A DNA stretch of 64,000 nucleotides from Onchocerca volvulus (lineage: Eukaryota > Nematoda > Chromadorea > Rhabditida > Onchocercidae): assembly GCA_000499405.2 (NCBI GenBank), contig HG738139.1, forward strand, positions 11,246,616-11,310,615, read 5' to 3'. Numbering within the stretch: the first letter of the stretch is position 1; each line of letters begins with the position of its first letter. Below the pieces are notes generated by a model. It was given only the letters and a program-made list of their open reading frames with translations, had not been told where the DNA came from and did no database searches. This document shows, in pieces, positions 12,688-28,867 of this stretch. The position numbers and the translations under genes are program-made.

Positions 12688-15600
12688 TCAGGATTTCTTC
12701 TGGAAAAAATGAAACATTAATAGCTAAGAAATTTGAGGAACTTTAATTAAAATTAAGAATAAATTTCGATAGAGTTAGGAAGAAGATCAATTATTTCATT
12801 TTATTTCTCTCTCAGAGTATTCCATTCATTTATAGTTTCTAAATTTTATCAAGAAAAATGAATTTAAAAAAGAAACAGTAACGGTAATACCTTGACAGCA
12901 CCTTCCTTTTTGATTTGTGACGTTTTCCTTGCATTAGAAATTGTTTTGGAGCTAATTTCACTTGACTTTTTTGATAATGTCTTTTGGACAGCAGCTGCTG
13001 CTCCACTTTTCGCCTTCATGGATGGTTGTGAGACAAGCTTACCTGATGACGATATTTGACTGCTTTGTCGAGCAGGCATTGTCTAAAAGTTACAATTTTT
13101 AATTCTCAAATTATACATCTTAATAATTGTCAACATTGGTATTCTTCTTTCGCTTATTTTTTTTCTGCTTCGAATTTCGTCAATCTTCAAATCGATAAAG
13201 AATCCGCTAAATATCGCTAAAATTAAGACAGAAACTATTATTTAACTATGCGATCAAGATGGCTCTGTTACGACATTTCCTCTCCTTAATCAAATTACGA
13301 ATAAAATTATAAAAGTGTGATTGAACTTCTATAATTGATTGTCTAAGCTACATTATTTCAATCTATCTTTGTCCTCTGATTTGAAAATAAGGATATTATC
13401 AATTGAGGATAATTCATTTTAAAATCATAACATTTCCTATGTTTCTTTTTTTGCTTTGCAACGGAACTCTTATCTTATCTTTTATCATTAATATGAAGAA
13501 ATAACTCTGTATGATAATGTATATTTATTAGCTAACCTTTTTAGCATTTTCCTGAAAAACAACACCTTTCGGTTTCGTCTGCTGCTGCTCCGGAATAGGA
13601 ATTGTAATTGGAGGCACTACTTGCGAGAGTTGTTGTTGTTGTTGTTGCTGCTGTTTTTGCTGTTGTTGTTGTTGTTGGAGTTGCATTTGTGCGGGTGTTA
13701 ATAAATTTGATGATGATGTGTGCAGGAAATTTGATGGTACCAAACCGCGAACACCGTTTAATTCACCCATAAAGAAACCATCCTCATCCATTTCACCGTA
13801 TACCGTAATAACATCACCAGCATGGAATGATAGTTCAACCTAAAATTTTGATCACCTATCAATAATCTTTCCATGATATTCTCCATTCTGATGCATTTCT
13901 TGTAACAAATTATTTACCTCTTATCCTAATTAATCAATTTCATAAAAAATTATTTTCTTATCATAATTGATAATGATTTATTTCTAACAGTTATATTTAT
14001 AATTGCATTTACCTGTTCCGCATCAACATTTGGACTTAATTCTCGTGAATCATAATCAAATTTAGCTACAAATTTTCGCACAGGCATGCCACCGTTCATT
14101 CTACCATGCCTTAAAAAACTTTCTTTCTTATAATTTAAGATATGAATTGAAAAAAAAATCCTCCTAAACATGTAAACTTTCATGTTTCACTCCACGATAT
14201 GAGAGGATTAACATTTTTTTTTTTTATAAATTTATGTAAATTTCCAAATTTTTGATGAAAGTTTATATATTTTAAGAAATTTGTAATATACAGCAAATTC
14301 TTGACGGGCCTAGGATAGTTGAAAAAGATGAGCTGCATATTTTAGATGAACCCAGGAGAGTTGCAAACGGATGAAATCCTTTTGAAGCATGATGTTGGTC
14401 CTAAGAGAGATGAGCTACACATTCTAGGTTAGTGACACATTTTAAATGAACTTAAGAAATCGCATGAAATGAGCTGTATATTCTGAAAAAGCCTAGGCCA
14501 GTCGTTTGAAATGAGCTGTATATTCTAAACGAGTCTAGCATAATTGTATATGAGTTGCCTAGACAAGCCTAAAATAATTGTAAGAGATGAGCTGCACATT
14601 CTAAAAAACTTTAGTTTTTTTTTTTTTTTCTATTTGGTAATGCAAAGATATTGATATCTATAAATTTACCTTGAATCTTCAATAGCTCCGGCAGTTTCAG
14701 ATGGATAATAAGATTGAGCAGCACCGGATGAAACATTATATTCTCGTACTGGTCCATGACCTTTTTCAGGTCTACCGTAATCAGCCCTCTTCTCATAACT
14801 TCTTCCATCTCTAGCACCTTGTTCTGCTGGTTCTCGTTCCTTTTTTATTTCACGATACTCCGGTAGTTCACGTTGTTCTCTGTACTCACGGGTATCCCTA
14901 AAATTAGTTAATCATTGATAAGTAAAAGTAAATTCTAATAAGTGGAAGTAAATTTATCTTCAATATGAGGATTAGCCAAGAAGATTAATTAATATACTCA
15001 TTCGTTTCGTATTTTGTTATATTTACATCATTGTGTGATTTTGCTAAATCTTTCCTGGTAAAAAGAGTTATGTTCTTTGAATAGATTTTGGATAGGTTTT
15101 TTTTTTTAATTTGAAGAGATTAAAGTTTTCTATATTACTGCCCCATTACTTTTAGTATCTCATTTGACCTCTCGATTTTTCTAGTCTTTTCATGCATACA
15201 TTACTCATCTTCTGCCCTTAGATTACCTATAATCACGAATCCTTCGATCATCATGTTCGTCCAGGTAATCTCGATCTCTTCTGGTCATACTCGGTTCACG
15301 CTGATATTTTGAATCCCGAGGATCACGGTAATCCCGTGGATCTCGACTTTCACGTATCTCACGATAACCACGCATATCTCGTTCTCGAGGATCTCGAGAT
15401 CCTTCGGGTTCATAGAATTCAACTCTTTCACATTCCGATAAATCTCTTTCATCTATGTAATATTCTCTACGATCTCGTTCAGCTGTTGTTTCACGAGGCC
15501 TGCAATTACATGATTTGATAGAGTAATTTCAGGTTTAAAAGTTCAAATAAATTGAAATTCATACTACTAGCCAAAATTGGAAATGAAAATGAAATTTATT

Positions 15601-18600
15601 TAACTTACAAACCTATGATCACGATGATCACGTGCGTAAGTGTAGTAGTCACGTGTATGCCTTACGTTCGGTGGATACATATCGTAGTCATCGTTAGCAG
15701 CACCTGTTCCACCTCGACCTCCATATTCACTTCTTGCGGAAAGCATTCGATAATCTCCGACAGGCATACGCCTGAATGGTTGGGCAAAGTAATCACCTGA
15801 TCTATTGGGTAATGAATGATCGCGTCGATCGATCGATGGATATTGATCACTATCCATTGTTATTATTCTGAAATTCCTCAATGCTGATTCAATGATCATC
15901 TGATAACGTCAGCATTTATATACAATTGTTAGTTAAATTTATTCCATGATCAATGATTTTCTAATTACCTGCTGCGTGGTGGTCTTCGATCACCAGCATG
16001 ATCGTAACTACGTGATTTCAATGAACCCCAACGCATCCGTCGTAATGATGGTTCCAGAGATGTAGCAGCATCTGAACGACGTCGTGGAGGTGGCATCAGA
16101 TCATCTTTCGCAATTTCGATGACCATATTCGATGGGACAAGTCCGATACGATGTCCAATTTGTCCAGTGTAAAAGCCATCCTGATCGACATCACCAAAAA
16201 CCTAAAATAAAACAATACAATCATATATTTAATTAATTTGAAATAAGAAGAAAAATACAACTAAAATATAAAACAGATGAAAAAAACAAAATAAAATATC
16301 ACCTTAATTAATTGATGCTTTCGAAATGAAAGTTCTTCCTGTTGTGCATTTGCATTTGGACTCATGTGATGTGAATAATCAAATAACGCCACAAACCATC
16401 TGTCATCAAAATTTTCATATTTTATAGAAATTTTATGAGAAAAATTTCATCACTATAATGACTTTCTTAGAAACATCTAATGGTTTAAAAAAAAAAAAAA
16501 AAAAAAAAAAACTGATTGCAAAAGTAATTATCAATGAGGAAAATTTGTGGAACCTCTTCCGAGGAATTTCCCGATAAGTTCAATCAATAATACCATAAGT
16601 ATTATGAAAGATTTAGTTTTTTTTCAGATATTTATTTTTTTTTGCTCTTTGTTTTTTTTTTTTTTTTAAAAAAAAAAAAAGACAAACAATGATACCTGCA
16701 GGAGTAATCATCGAGTGCCATCGGTCGAAGATCTGGCTCACTTCTTGTACTACACAACTCTTCCGTACGTAATCGTGCAACCGGAGTTGGTAAAAAATTT
16801 CCGATTCGATTTGGAAAATTTGCTAACAAACGTCCTGATGAACGATCATCTCCTCCACGACTTCGAAAATATTGTTCAAGTCTGTAAAAATTTTGACAAA
16901 AAAATTTTTTTTTTAAAAAAAAAATTTCAATTTAATAAAAGTAAAATTGATAAATATTATTAATTTGATTCGTTTTTTTTTTCTTTTAAATGATTTTGGA
17001 AATTTTATTAGCAAAAAAGAAAAGTAAAGAGAAATGAACGGATGGATGCTAATGAAGTGGGTTATTGTATTGGAAGAAAGAAACAAAACTAAAACCAACC
17101 ACTTTACTTAAATTAGTCATTTGCTTCCTCTTATTTTACTATCAAATAACAAAGGCCTGAATGGAAATAAATGCAAATGAATGCAGATTTAGGCAACGAA
17201 AAATCATCGATCAGCAAAACTTTTATCATTTCTCTCGTTCGCATAAACTTTTTTTGTTTTGTTTTTTTTCAACGCAAATATAAGCTCTATATTATACATA
17301 TATCTTTTTTTTTTTTTTTTTTTTTTTTTTTGTTCATCTGATTGTTTCAAATATCAATACTTCTCTTTCTACCTTTCTCTCTCTCTCTATCTTTCATCTT
17401 TTTTTTTTTTATATTTATTATAATATTTACATGCCTGAATTGATTGAAATATTTTCTCATAAAACAAGAATGTTAAGTTTGTGATAATATGAAAAAGCAA
17501 TTTTGCCATAGGCATTAGTCGAATGTCTCCTTTTAAGGTCTTCAATTCTCTCACATCAATGCTACTAAATAGCTTTTACACGATCCTTAAGTATGCAATT
17601 TCATACCTTCCTTCTCTTAGCAAACATTCAATTTAGGCCCTTCTCCAAAGATAATCATATCTAAGTTCCCCCTTTAAGCAACCGCATACTGTAGAAGCAA
17701 CAGTTTGCTACGGTAGACTTACCGTAGACCGTTAGCATTTAGCAGTTTGTTATGAATTTTTTGAAAAAGATTGAAAAAAGAAATGATTAATGGGAAAAAG
17801 ATGTTGTAAATTAAATTGAAAATTGGTAAAGAATTGAAAAGTGAGCTGAAAGATTTGGGAATACGCAAAAATTTTATAAAAATTTCAGAAATTAGTAAGC
17901 AAATTATTAAGAGTGTATTTATTCGTGATGTAGCATTAGTGTACAAAAAATATAGTTTGGTTTTTTTTTTTTTTTTTTTTTTTATGCTTTACAAAGAAAA
18001 AAAAAATCTTGGAAAATTTGCTAAAAATTTTTTCAAGAGAAAAAAAAATTTTTAAATCAAAATCGAATAAACAAAAAAACAGTCAACAAAAATTTTACCT
18101 AGTTCGAGAATTTTGTGGTGTTAATGTCCATGGATGAATGCGATGTTTCAGAAGATAATTATGTTCCATCTCGAGAACACTCGGTTTTTCCTCGGTTGTT
18201 GTCAGATCACGACGTAGTGCATGAGGATGAAAGATATAGTATTGATTGGGTGTTTTCCACTGCTAAATTTATTTTCAAATGATGATTTTTTTAATCATTG
18301 AAAGGAAAATTTGAAATAGAAAAAATTTTATAGTTATTTTAATTTTATTTTTTAATAATTAAAATCATATTATAGCAAAAATATAAGAGGATAATAATTA
18401 ATCGTATTATTTCTATTTCATATGATAAAGCTTATCATAAGTTGGGATATTAGTTAAATTAACATTTTATTCGCCAGATACAATGTTAATTTAATTTTTT
18501 TCCAATTTAAATTTAAATCATCAAATTATCGTTTCTTTTTTTCGCATCTAATCCATTCTTAATAATGAGATATTTAATGAAGCTATTGAAGTAAAACTGA

Positions 18601-21600
18601 AATTTGTATACAATCAAGCAATAAGTAAAAGAAGAAAAACATGAAATGCACACACAAAATCAAAAAGTACCATTTAAATGGAAGAAAGAAAAACCGTTAC
18701 GACCTTGACAGTTTTTGAATTTTTAATTTTCGCATCCGAAATCTGGCACCTTCGCAGTATGCCACAAAAAGAACATAAATATATTTTAAAAAATATTATT
18801 GAACGTATAAATTAACATTTTAAAACTATCAAATATTAAAATTTTGTCATTTATTGACAAAACAAAAAAAAACAAAAAAAAAAACAAAAGTTTGCCTAAT
18901 AAATGGCCAAATGAAATTGAATCCTTGGATTCTAGATAGCTTATTAGTAATACTTCTAGAGAAGGGAAAGCAAGGATAGTATATTAGTTAAAGTTTAATC
19001 CCTTCTGAAGATATCAGCAATGAAGGAAATTACCCCATACTTATCAATAATTTATTTAATGATGTATTAATGAAATATGCAGAAATTATCGACTGACAAA
19101 TTGATTAAAATGAATCAGTTTCACGATAAATTGTTGGGAAAATTAATAATTTCATCTCCAAAAAATCATTGATAATTTTATTTCCAAAAAAAAAAAAATT
19201 TTTTTTCCAACGATTTATCGAAATATTTCTGTATCTTATTATATATTATGTTTATCGTTATAGTAAGGGAAGAAAACATAAATATACTTGAGATAATTAG
19301 ATTTATTTAATTTAATAAATATTTTAAAGCGAAAAAAAAAATGTTTAAAAAAGAAAAAAAAAGAAATATCGAAAGAAAAAAAGAAAATCTAATCAATCTA
19401 AATTTAAAAAATGAACCTCATGTAATGTTCCAGGTGTTTGATGATAACTTTTCAATGATCCATCATAATTTATTCCACTTGTACCAGAATATCCCAATTT
19501 ACCATTTCCTGAGATATTGAGCAAAGAACTATTGGTAGCAGCTATACCTGTGGTGGTATAAGTATTTAAGGTATTTGTTACCGGTGCACCTGTCCCTCCT
19601 AAACCAGGTAATTGCCCACCAACGGTCATTAATAGATCACTACCACTACCACTACCACCAACATTACCGCTATTTTGTATCAATTGGTGATGTTCATCAA
19701 TATGCATTTGATCGATACCTGAATACCTTGCCAACATACTGCTACCTGAAAATCAATTACCTAACAATTTATCCATTAATCAGAAATTGAACTCAAAAAA
19801 TCCAATATAATCGTTACTAAAATTTATGACCATTTGCGATTAATATATGAACAAATAGAAGTTCTCCAGTCATCTTCGTTGTAAGAGAGAACGGATAAAT
19901 AATCGACAAATTAAATTATTGTTTTAATCAAATTTCCAATAAGTATAGAGTATTATTATAGGCATGACAAAATGAACTTGCGACTATTTGCGGCTAAAAA
20001 ATTGTCTGCAAATAATCAGCCTAAGGCCTTAGACATTTTTTCTTCAACGAACAATCGGCCAAAGATAAAGAGGCATTGCAGGCCTTTTTAACAGAAGGGC
20101 AATACCACATGTCATCAAGAAATAGCCCATGCAAATGACACATAAGACAAATAAGTTGTTGGAACGACGAGCTGTCAAATAAGTTTTTTGCGGCATTATG
20201 AAGTTTTAATCATGAAAATGAAGTTAAAAAAGAGTGAAAAAGGCAAACCAGGCGTAATATGATGACTTGCATACGGTGTTGTCGCAGATGAACGTGACAT
20301 TAGCATGGAATTGTTCATTAAGTTGTTCGCAGCAGCAACTTTTCCCTGAGAAGTTTGCAAAAGATCAGTTGTTATTGCTGTTGTTGTTGTTACAATTGGT
20401 GGTCCACCAGAAACATTCATCGGAACAAGTGATGGTATCTTAAAAATAAACAAAATTTTTTTTTTTTTGTTTATTTATTTCTCATCCCTAATTTTTGTAA
20501 TCTCTTTATCAATAATTTTTAGCGAAAAAAAAAAAAAAAGGAGAGAAAGGAGAAAAGAAAAAAAGATAAACCCATTATTTTCCAGAAAAACAATCAGTTT
20601 ATGTTTAAAATAATTTAGCATGATGATGTCAACCTGTAAAATGAAACTAGAAATGACATTTTGTCGAGAATTAGACAGGTTTAAATGCATTTCGATAAAC
20701 CATTATGCTGAAGACTTATGACAAGATATTAGAGATTTTAATAATTTTAAGCTAAACTACTTCCTATCTATGCATTTTATTGGAAACAAAGAAAGGGAAC
20801 AAAAAAAGAAAAAAAAAAAGACAATTGACAGTCGGTAAAAAATTCTGCACTATTTCTAAAAGTAGGTTCTCTTCTCCTTTGGTAAGATTGACTAATTATT
20901 AAATTTTTCAATGTCAAAAATTAAATGTACAAATATGAAATTTAAATACAAAAATCAAAACTTGAACTAGTGAATGAAAAAGTTTTTGTGATGATGATGT
21001 ATAATGTACATAGTTTTTAAACATAACTAAGTTCTGTAGTATTTCCAGAAATAGGTTCTCCTTTAGTAAAATTGATTAATTTTTAAATTTGTCAATTCCA
21101 AAAAGTAATATTGATTGAATGAATTGATAGAAGGCTGATTGATTGAAATGACTGAAAATTAAGTGATTGAAAAGTTTGGAATTAAAAATTTTAATGTACC
21201 AACGAAGATCGTGTACCACCACCAGTAACCAAATTTAGTGGATTCGGTGATTGTATGCCAAGTGTTGTAGTACGATTTGTAAGTTCGGTAGTACTGATAA
21301 GACCACGTGGTACACGGCAAACGTTTGAATCCGATGATACCGAACCTTCTTTTGTCCTCGTTCGAACAGTGATAAAAATTGGTGGATCGTCCGCAAAATC
21401 GGATAATCGAAGAAGTACGTGATCTGCTAAATAATTTTTGGAAAAAAATTGATTAAATTTTAAAATTTTTTGATAATTTAAAAAATTTCCGTAATTTTTT
21501 TTTTCGCTTATTCTAAAATTAAACCATTCATTTTACATTAGCAATTTGATAATAATATCTAAATGAATAAAACATATATCATAAGGCAATTTTGTAAAAG

Positions 21601-24600
21601 TAAAGTACATTTTTTTATTTGTAAAGGTAAAATGCAAGTGCATATATTTTATTGACCGATATTATCTGAAATCTATTTTTTCCCTGCAATATAGTAGATC
21701 TGATCTGATCTGATCATAGTTCAAGATATAAAAGATGTAAGTTATTATTTAGATACTAAAATATATATTTTCGAATATATGAATATATGATTAAATATCC
21801 ATTATCATTGCAAACTTTTCATTTTCTTTATATGAGCAATAGAATTTGAAGCAAAAAATAAAAATAAAAATAAACTGAAAGAAAAATTGATTATAAAATT
21901 GTGTATGCAAATTAATGGAATGTTTAATTAGTAAATTGTGAAATTTAAGAATGTATTTTGAATGCGAAAGCAAGAGCGGTGAAAAAAGATGTAAAATGAA
22001 GAGTTTCCTATTTTTCAAACTGTCATGAAAGTTTGAAATTATAAATACTACTAATTGCGACCAATCGAATTCCTTTTTCAAAAAAAAAAATTAATCTGTA
22101 CCTAAACGTCATATTTTCATTCATTTATTGTTCGATATTTTTTATTTCTTCTATCAATGTAACAAAATAAATTGGAATTTTCGAGATTATAAATTAATTA
22201 AAAACTAACAAGAGTAGGAGCAGCCATAAGTTTATTTTAGATCATTTGTCTGTGGAGGAGTTCCAAACGATCGATTTTCTTTTTTTTTTTCTTTGGATAT
22301 TGTTTTTATTTAATTTAATTTATTTAAAAAACAAAAACATTCTTTTATTCCATTTTCATAAATTGAAAAAAGAACAAAATTTTGAATAATTGAAAAAATG
22401 ATTTAAATGGATTAAAATATTTCTCCAGTAGTTCAAACATTAAGAATTAAAGCTAATTTTTGGAAAATTACCGATTTATGCTATGATTTTACAGGAAGGT
22501 AATCATCTGTTTATTTGATAACCTATCAATAACGTGAATTTAATTTTATGCAAAATATAATTCATTTGATACGAAAAAAAAAACCGAAAATATTTATTTT
22601 ATGTTAATAACGTGAACTTTCATTAATTATCATAAATTGCACAGGAATGACAACAGAATAATACGGAATTTCTTATCTTGATAAATAAACCATATTTATC
22701 TCATCTAAACACTGATTAAGAATAAATGATAAACAAATTCGAGTAAAAGGATGGTATTATGTCTGTATATTTGAAACTATCGAAATGTATTTTTTAATGA
22801 AATAATCAGTTGAATTATGATTAATTTATTTGCATTATGTTAAATATTCAATTATAAGATTTGAAATATTTGAGTAATGAAATGAATGAAATGTTAAAAT
22901 GAGGGAAAATGTTGAAAGTGAAAGAAAGAAAAATGCAATTATTAAAATTTGAGAAATTTTTTAGCTTATTTTAGCATTAATAATGGCCTTTGCTCAATAA
23001 TAAAAAACGATCGTACTTTCTATTCTTTTACATTTTATCCATTTAATACAAAAAGTTTTCAACCATTAATGATGATTACTAATGTCATCGGTCTAGACAA
23101 TAAAGTTGAATTCATTAATAAAAATCTAAAATAATCGATAATTGAATCAATTTTCAGAATTTCCTTTTTCAATTTCTTAACGCTTTGTCTAAAAATTAAT
23201 TTAAAATAAATATATATATGATTTTTTAATATGTTTTATTGTATTATTGTGCACTATTGCTAATTTACGACTAATTTCAATTTAGCTTTGATCAAACTTC
23301 AATTTAATTCAAATCTAATTTGAATTTTAATTTAATTTGTATTTTTTCAATTTAAAATTACTGTAGAAAATGTATGTATAAACAATAGCTTTCTTTACCA
23401 GTTCCATTATATTGATCGAAAACGTTTTATCATACAATTTCATCATTTTGTATATTTGGTTTCCAATCTTTAGTGATCTTAATTTTGATGGAAAAATTGG
23501 GAAAATTAGAAATTAATTAGAGTGAAGTAAATTGGAATTGCAAGGACTTAATTAATGATTGCGTTAAGCTTTCGAAAGAAAAATAAAAGTCAATATTATT
23601 ATCTAATAATTGTTATCACTAAAATGAATTAGACAAAAAAAAAAAGAGAAAATTTGAAACTCATTTTAGATGGAAACAATAGAATAGATGGAGAAAAAGG
23701 AAAAATCAGTCAATTTTTCCGAAAAGTCCATGAGTTGAGCAATCAATAATGGCTAAACAATGATTAGTAAGAAAAGTTCTATATTTGTCTGAAATGATTG
23801 AAACTTCAATTGGAAAGTAGTACTCTCGAGATACTTCATTCAATAGATTCTTCACTTGATAAGATTAATTAGTAGACAATCCGGTCAATTGATTGCTATT
23901 TTTAGATGGGAATTCTTTAATTATCAAGATGAGATAAATTAACGGTAATAGAAAATAACAAAAAAGACTAGTTTGGACATATATATATACATATCGAATA
24001 ACTTCGTGGCTAGTCAAGTGTTAATCTTTCTGGATATATCTCGGAAACGAAGCAATCTACTTTTGAAGGTTAATTTTCAAATTGTTAATAGTGAAGTTGA
24101 GCTTAATTATTGATTAAAATGAAATGAGCAGTTAAATACTTATTTGAAATATGCATATCAGAAGAATGTGTAAAACTGTATAATTTTTCCAGAATTCTCG
24201 ATCTATAATTTTGTTATTTCTACAAATATTGTTACATTTTAAATATTAAAATTTAAAATATTTTTCGAGCTGTTAATCATTTTTCCAAGCCATTAAAACT
24301 ACGTATTTAGTGATAACAATTTATTTCTTTGTTTTAATTAGAGTTTATATTCACATTCACCTCTGTTTTTTTCTTTTTTTTTTTTTTTTCCATCCAGTGA
24401 ACAGTTTACCAAGCTAATAATACTTCGAAATAAAATTCATTCATTTTAGATTAAAATTCAATGTAATGAACAATATCGGCAAATATTCTTAACTTGAACT
24501 ACACTTTTCTTTTTTTAAAGATTATATAAAGCTATCAATTTTAAGCCCATAATTATCACCCTACTTAAGATCAAAAGTTAAGCATAACTTGTGCAGTAAT

Positions 24601-27600
24601 ACCAAGAAATGATAACAAAAACGGATAAACATACTTGAATTGAAATTAAATCTTCGTCTGTTCCATTTGATGCAAAGAAAAGAATATAAATGGTTAAATT
24701 CCTTGTTGGGCTACTTGTATTTTCTGCCCTACTAAATTCATCAATTTAAATTTGACTATTAAAAATGGAAACTTCAACTCGATAACATTTTTTTTTTTCT
24801 TTCCAGAGTTTCTGATGTAAATCTCCTCTTTCTTTTACTTTCTTGTTTTTTTTTTTTTTCCCTCCTCATATCCCAATGCTGTAATCAATTATTTTTGCTT
24901 TTGAAGCAGTTTGAAACGATTTTTGAAAAAGGAATAAAAAGAAAGAAAAAAAAAAAAAAGAAAGGAAAAAAGTCAAAAAGAAAAGTGCGAACTTTTGGAT
25001 AATAGTTGAAACATAAAAAGAGAGAATTGGAAATATGAGATCGTATAGTGCTAGCATTACCATGATATCATTGTTTTAGACAGAAATTGAGTAGAATGAC
25101 TTTTCTTGGTTTATCATCATGTAAAATAATGATATGAATGATTATAATGATAAGAATAGTGATATGAATTATAATATTGATGATTATAATCTTGCAGGAA
25201 ACTATGCCTAAAGGAATGTCATAGAAAATTATTTAAGAAAATGTAATAAATTAATTCGAAACTTTTCGGCATAAAACGAGAAAAAAAATTTCAATTACCA
25301 TTGTTTATAATATATTGGTAAATATTATGTATTATTATACTCTGTAGTAATATATATTAAAAAGAAAATGAGTGAATACAACTTATATTTTTCTGTAGAT
25401 AAAGTTAAACTTTGTAAAAGAAATAAAAATTTCATTTTTATCTTTTTCCTAAATCGAATAAAATTTATTCATTAAGACAATTAGTGCAATACTCTTAATA
25501 ATAATAATTATTGAATATTGCTAAAAATAAACAGCCTGCATATGGAATATTATAATTTTCGATAACCTCTTGAAAATTGTCAACTTCAATGCAAATTTGT
25601 CTTCAAGAGAAGAATTAATTATATAAACTCAATTCTTTTTATTCTTGCATGAAAATATTTCGAAAAGAAGAGAATAAGTTGAGAAGGACAGATAAGAGCA
25701 CTTTTATAATTAAGATAATTTGAAAAGTTTTACTTTATAAATCTAAAAATATTTGAAGTGCTTAAGGCTATATAAAAGTTTATGCTTTTCAAGCTAACTA
25801 AAATTTCCTTTTATCTTATTCTATTCTTAACCAATATTTATGCTGAAAATATGAAAAAGATAATAATTCTTTCATTGATAAAATTGTGATTAAAATAATT
25901 AATTTTATAATGAGTTCATTTTGTTTACGGTAAATGTGTTAGAAAAATTACTTATTTTTGCATAATTGCTATTGCAAATTAGATACTAAAATATTCCTAT
26001 AAAAAAAAATCTTTCAAAAAAAAAAATACTGGAATTATTGAATATTCAAAAATCAAAAAATCATTTGTATATTGGTCAAAACTTAAAACAAAATAAAAAA
26101 AGCAAAAAAGAACAAAAGAAGAAGAAGCATATTGATTTATGTATTAATAGTAAAATGGAATTATGTATTGAATAATAGTATTTTACGAGAAAGAAAAGGA
26201 AAAATTCCATGAAAAAGTTATAAATTTTTCTTTTAAAAATGATAAAATTTCTCTGCAAATATTTTCAGTATAATAAACGAATAAGAAATAGCAAAAAATT
26301 AAATTAAAATACGATCAAAATTTATTTGGCAAAAAAAGTTTACTAAACGGGAGTTAATAGATGCTATATACTCTATAAAGATAATATAAATTATATATTG
26401 ATCAGAAATGTTAATTTCGAAAATTTTCAATCTTTGCTGTTTTTTTATTAAAAATACTTTTTATGTATTCAAAAAAAAAAATAAATAAATAAATCAAAGA
26501 CTTGTAGTTTAATTGATCAAATTTTCTATGGATATTTCAAAAATTATCTACAACATAGAATTTTATTCAAAAAATTGATTTTGACAATTTTTATAAAAAA
26601 TTTTAGTTGATATTTTGTTAAAAATTTGGTACTATTCGTATATTTACCATTTACACTGGGCACTTGAGCAATATTACGACCGTCGGCATAAACGAGATAA
26701 GAATGTACAGCTGCACGAGATGGTGGTAACGGTTGATTAGTGACCGGTGTCCAGGAAACCAAAATTGTACCAGGTTGTGGACCCACTTCCACTTGTACAT
26801 TGGAAGGTGGATCCGGAAGACCGACTGAAAAATCGCAATTCAATTTAATTTTAAAAAAAAATTAACATATCATATTATCGAGTTCAACTTTTTTAGCTAT
26901 TGAAAAATGAGAATTATCATTGAAATTACTGTAAATTATTCAACAAAAAATGATAATTTGATTGATTAATTTTAACAACTAATCATTATTTTTCTTAAGC
27001 AGTAAGAACTATGTTTTTTCTTTTTTTTTTTTTTATAATATCATTTAAAATAAGAAAGCGATTTAAAGGGAGAAACTTTTTGGCAGCGTTTTGAAATCGC
27101 AGCACCGTTCAACAGGTCGCTGTTCTAAAACAGCTTTTGGATGTTTGGTACGTACAGAGACACGGTAGATTGTTGAGGGTAAAAGACCATTTAATTGTAC
27201 CTTTAAAAAAAAATTAACAAAAAAATCAAAATAAATTGATGCATGGAACATATTTTTGGCAAAAGAAAAATGTTATAAGTTTTTTCAGATCATTAGTAAA
27301 ATAGATATCACAAAGAATTGAGCGCAAAAAAAAAAATAAAAAAATAAAACTGGAAAATATAAATTATCTCTTTATGTGATAAGTAAACTTACCAATTCCT
27401 TATCTATGAAATTTATTAAATAATATTGTGATAAAAAAAAATTCCCAAAAAATTAATTAATTAATTAATCTTTACCTGAAAGACAGAAGGAGGGCACATT
27501 CCCACTTTTACCGCATTGAGCAGAATTACATGTTCCGTATTACTATCGCTTGGATACCATGAAACACATGCTGATATGGGTGTTATCGACCAGACACGAA

Positions 27601-28828
27601 CATGCTGTGGAGCTATTGGTGCATCTAAATTTAAAAAAATATCGAAACAAAAATTCAAGATAAAAATCAATTTCAATCGAAAAAGTTCAAATAGATTTTC
27701 GTTATTTTTTTAATATTTTTCTTCGTTTTTTTTTTTTAATTTAAAAATTTTTTCAAAATATAAACCTTTTCCCAGTGAAATAGTACATGCAGCATCCGGA
27801 CTATGTCCATTCTCGGTCACAGCACGCACTGAAAGATTGATCGGTTTTGAAAAATCGATATCTTCGATCAGTGCTTTACACTTAAAAGATCCAGGTACTA
27901 CGGCACGGACAATACCATCCACGCAAACGTGATACTGTGATATGGGCGTTAAGGAATCATCTGGTGCAGACCATGATATTACACAACTACGACTCATTTT
28001 CTTCTCCACCGTTAACTCCTGTGGAAAAGGCACTGAAAATATCATAAGGTTAAAGGTGAAAGGTTAACTAAATATGGAATAGAATAACTTATAGTATAAA
28101 TTATCAAATTTCATCATTTAATATTGTTTGAAAATATCAACAGCAACCAGAAATTTTGCAAATTATAATGTTCAATGAATATTTATTATTTCATTGAAAA
28201 GTTTGCTTTTAATTAATTTATATACTATCAATTCTATCAAAGGTTAAATAATTGCTACTCAATTAATCAATTAAAAATATGATATTCATTACATGTATGT
28301 AATTAATTCATGTAATCAATTATAAATAATATTTTTATGAAATTATATTGGATTATAATATCATACTTTCGAAAAATAAGCATTTTTGTATTGTAATATT
28401 TTTTATTAATTTTTGGTGAGAAATTTTTTTTTTTAATGTTGCAATAATTTTTTTTTTTAATAAAAAAATATTTGATTGAATGTTATGATCAATGTAGTAT
28501 TCTTTTTTTTTTATTTTTTTCTGAATTTCCTTCTATCTTCCTTTCGTACTACATGCATATAATTTTTTCACTAATATAATTTCTACTTTTTTAGCATAAT
28601 GGAAAATCAATGAGAGGCCTGAAATTCTCTGGCTGCACATATTTGTATCACTTCGCCTAACTTTATTTATTCCGTCTGTCGGTATATTTCGCATATTTAA
28701 ATAGTTAGGCCTTTTGGATAACTTAGCCTAGCTAGCTTTGCTAAATAATCATCATGTATAGCCTTATATGGCCTTCAAACATGCATCAACAAAAACTTTT
28801 CTTGTTGATGGTAGGAGAAAGATTGAAC

Positions 28829-28867
<39 letters not shown>

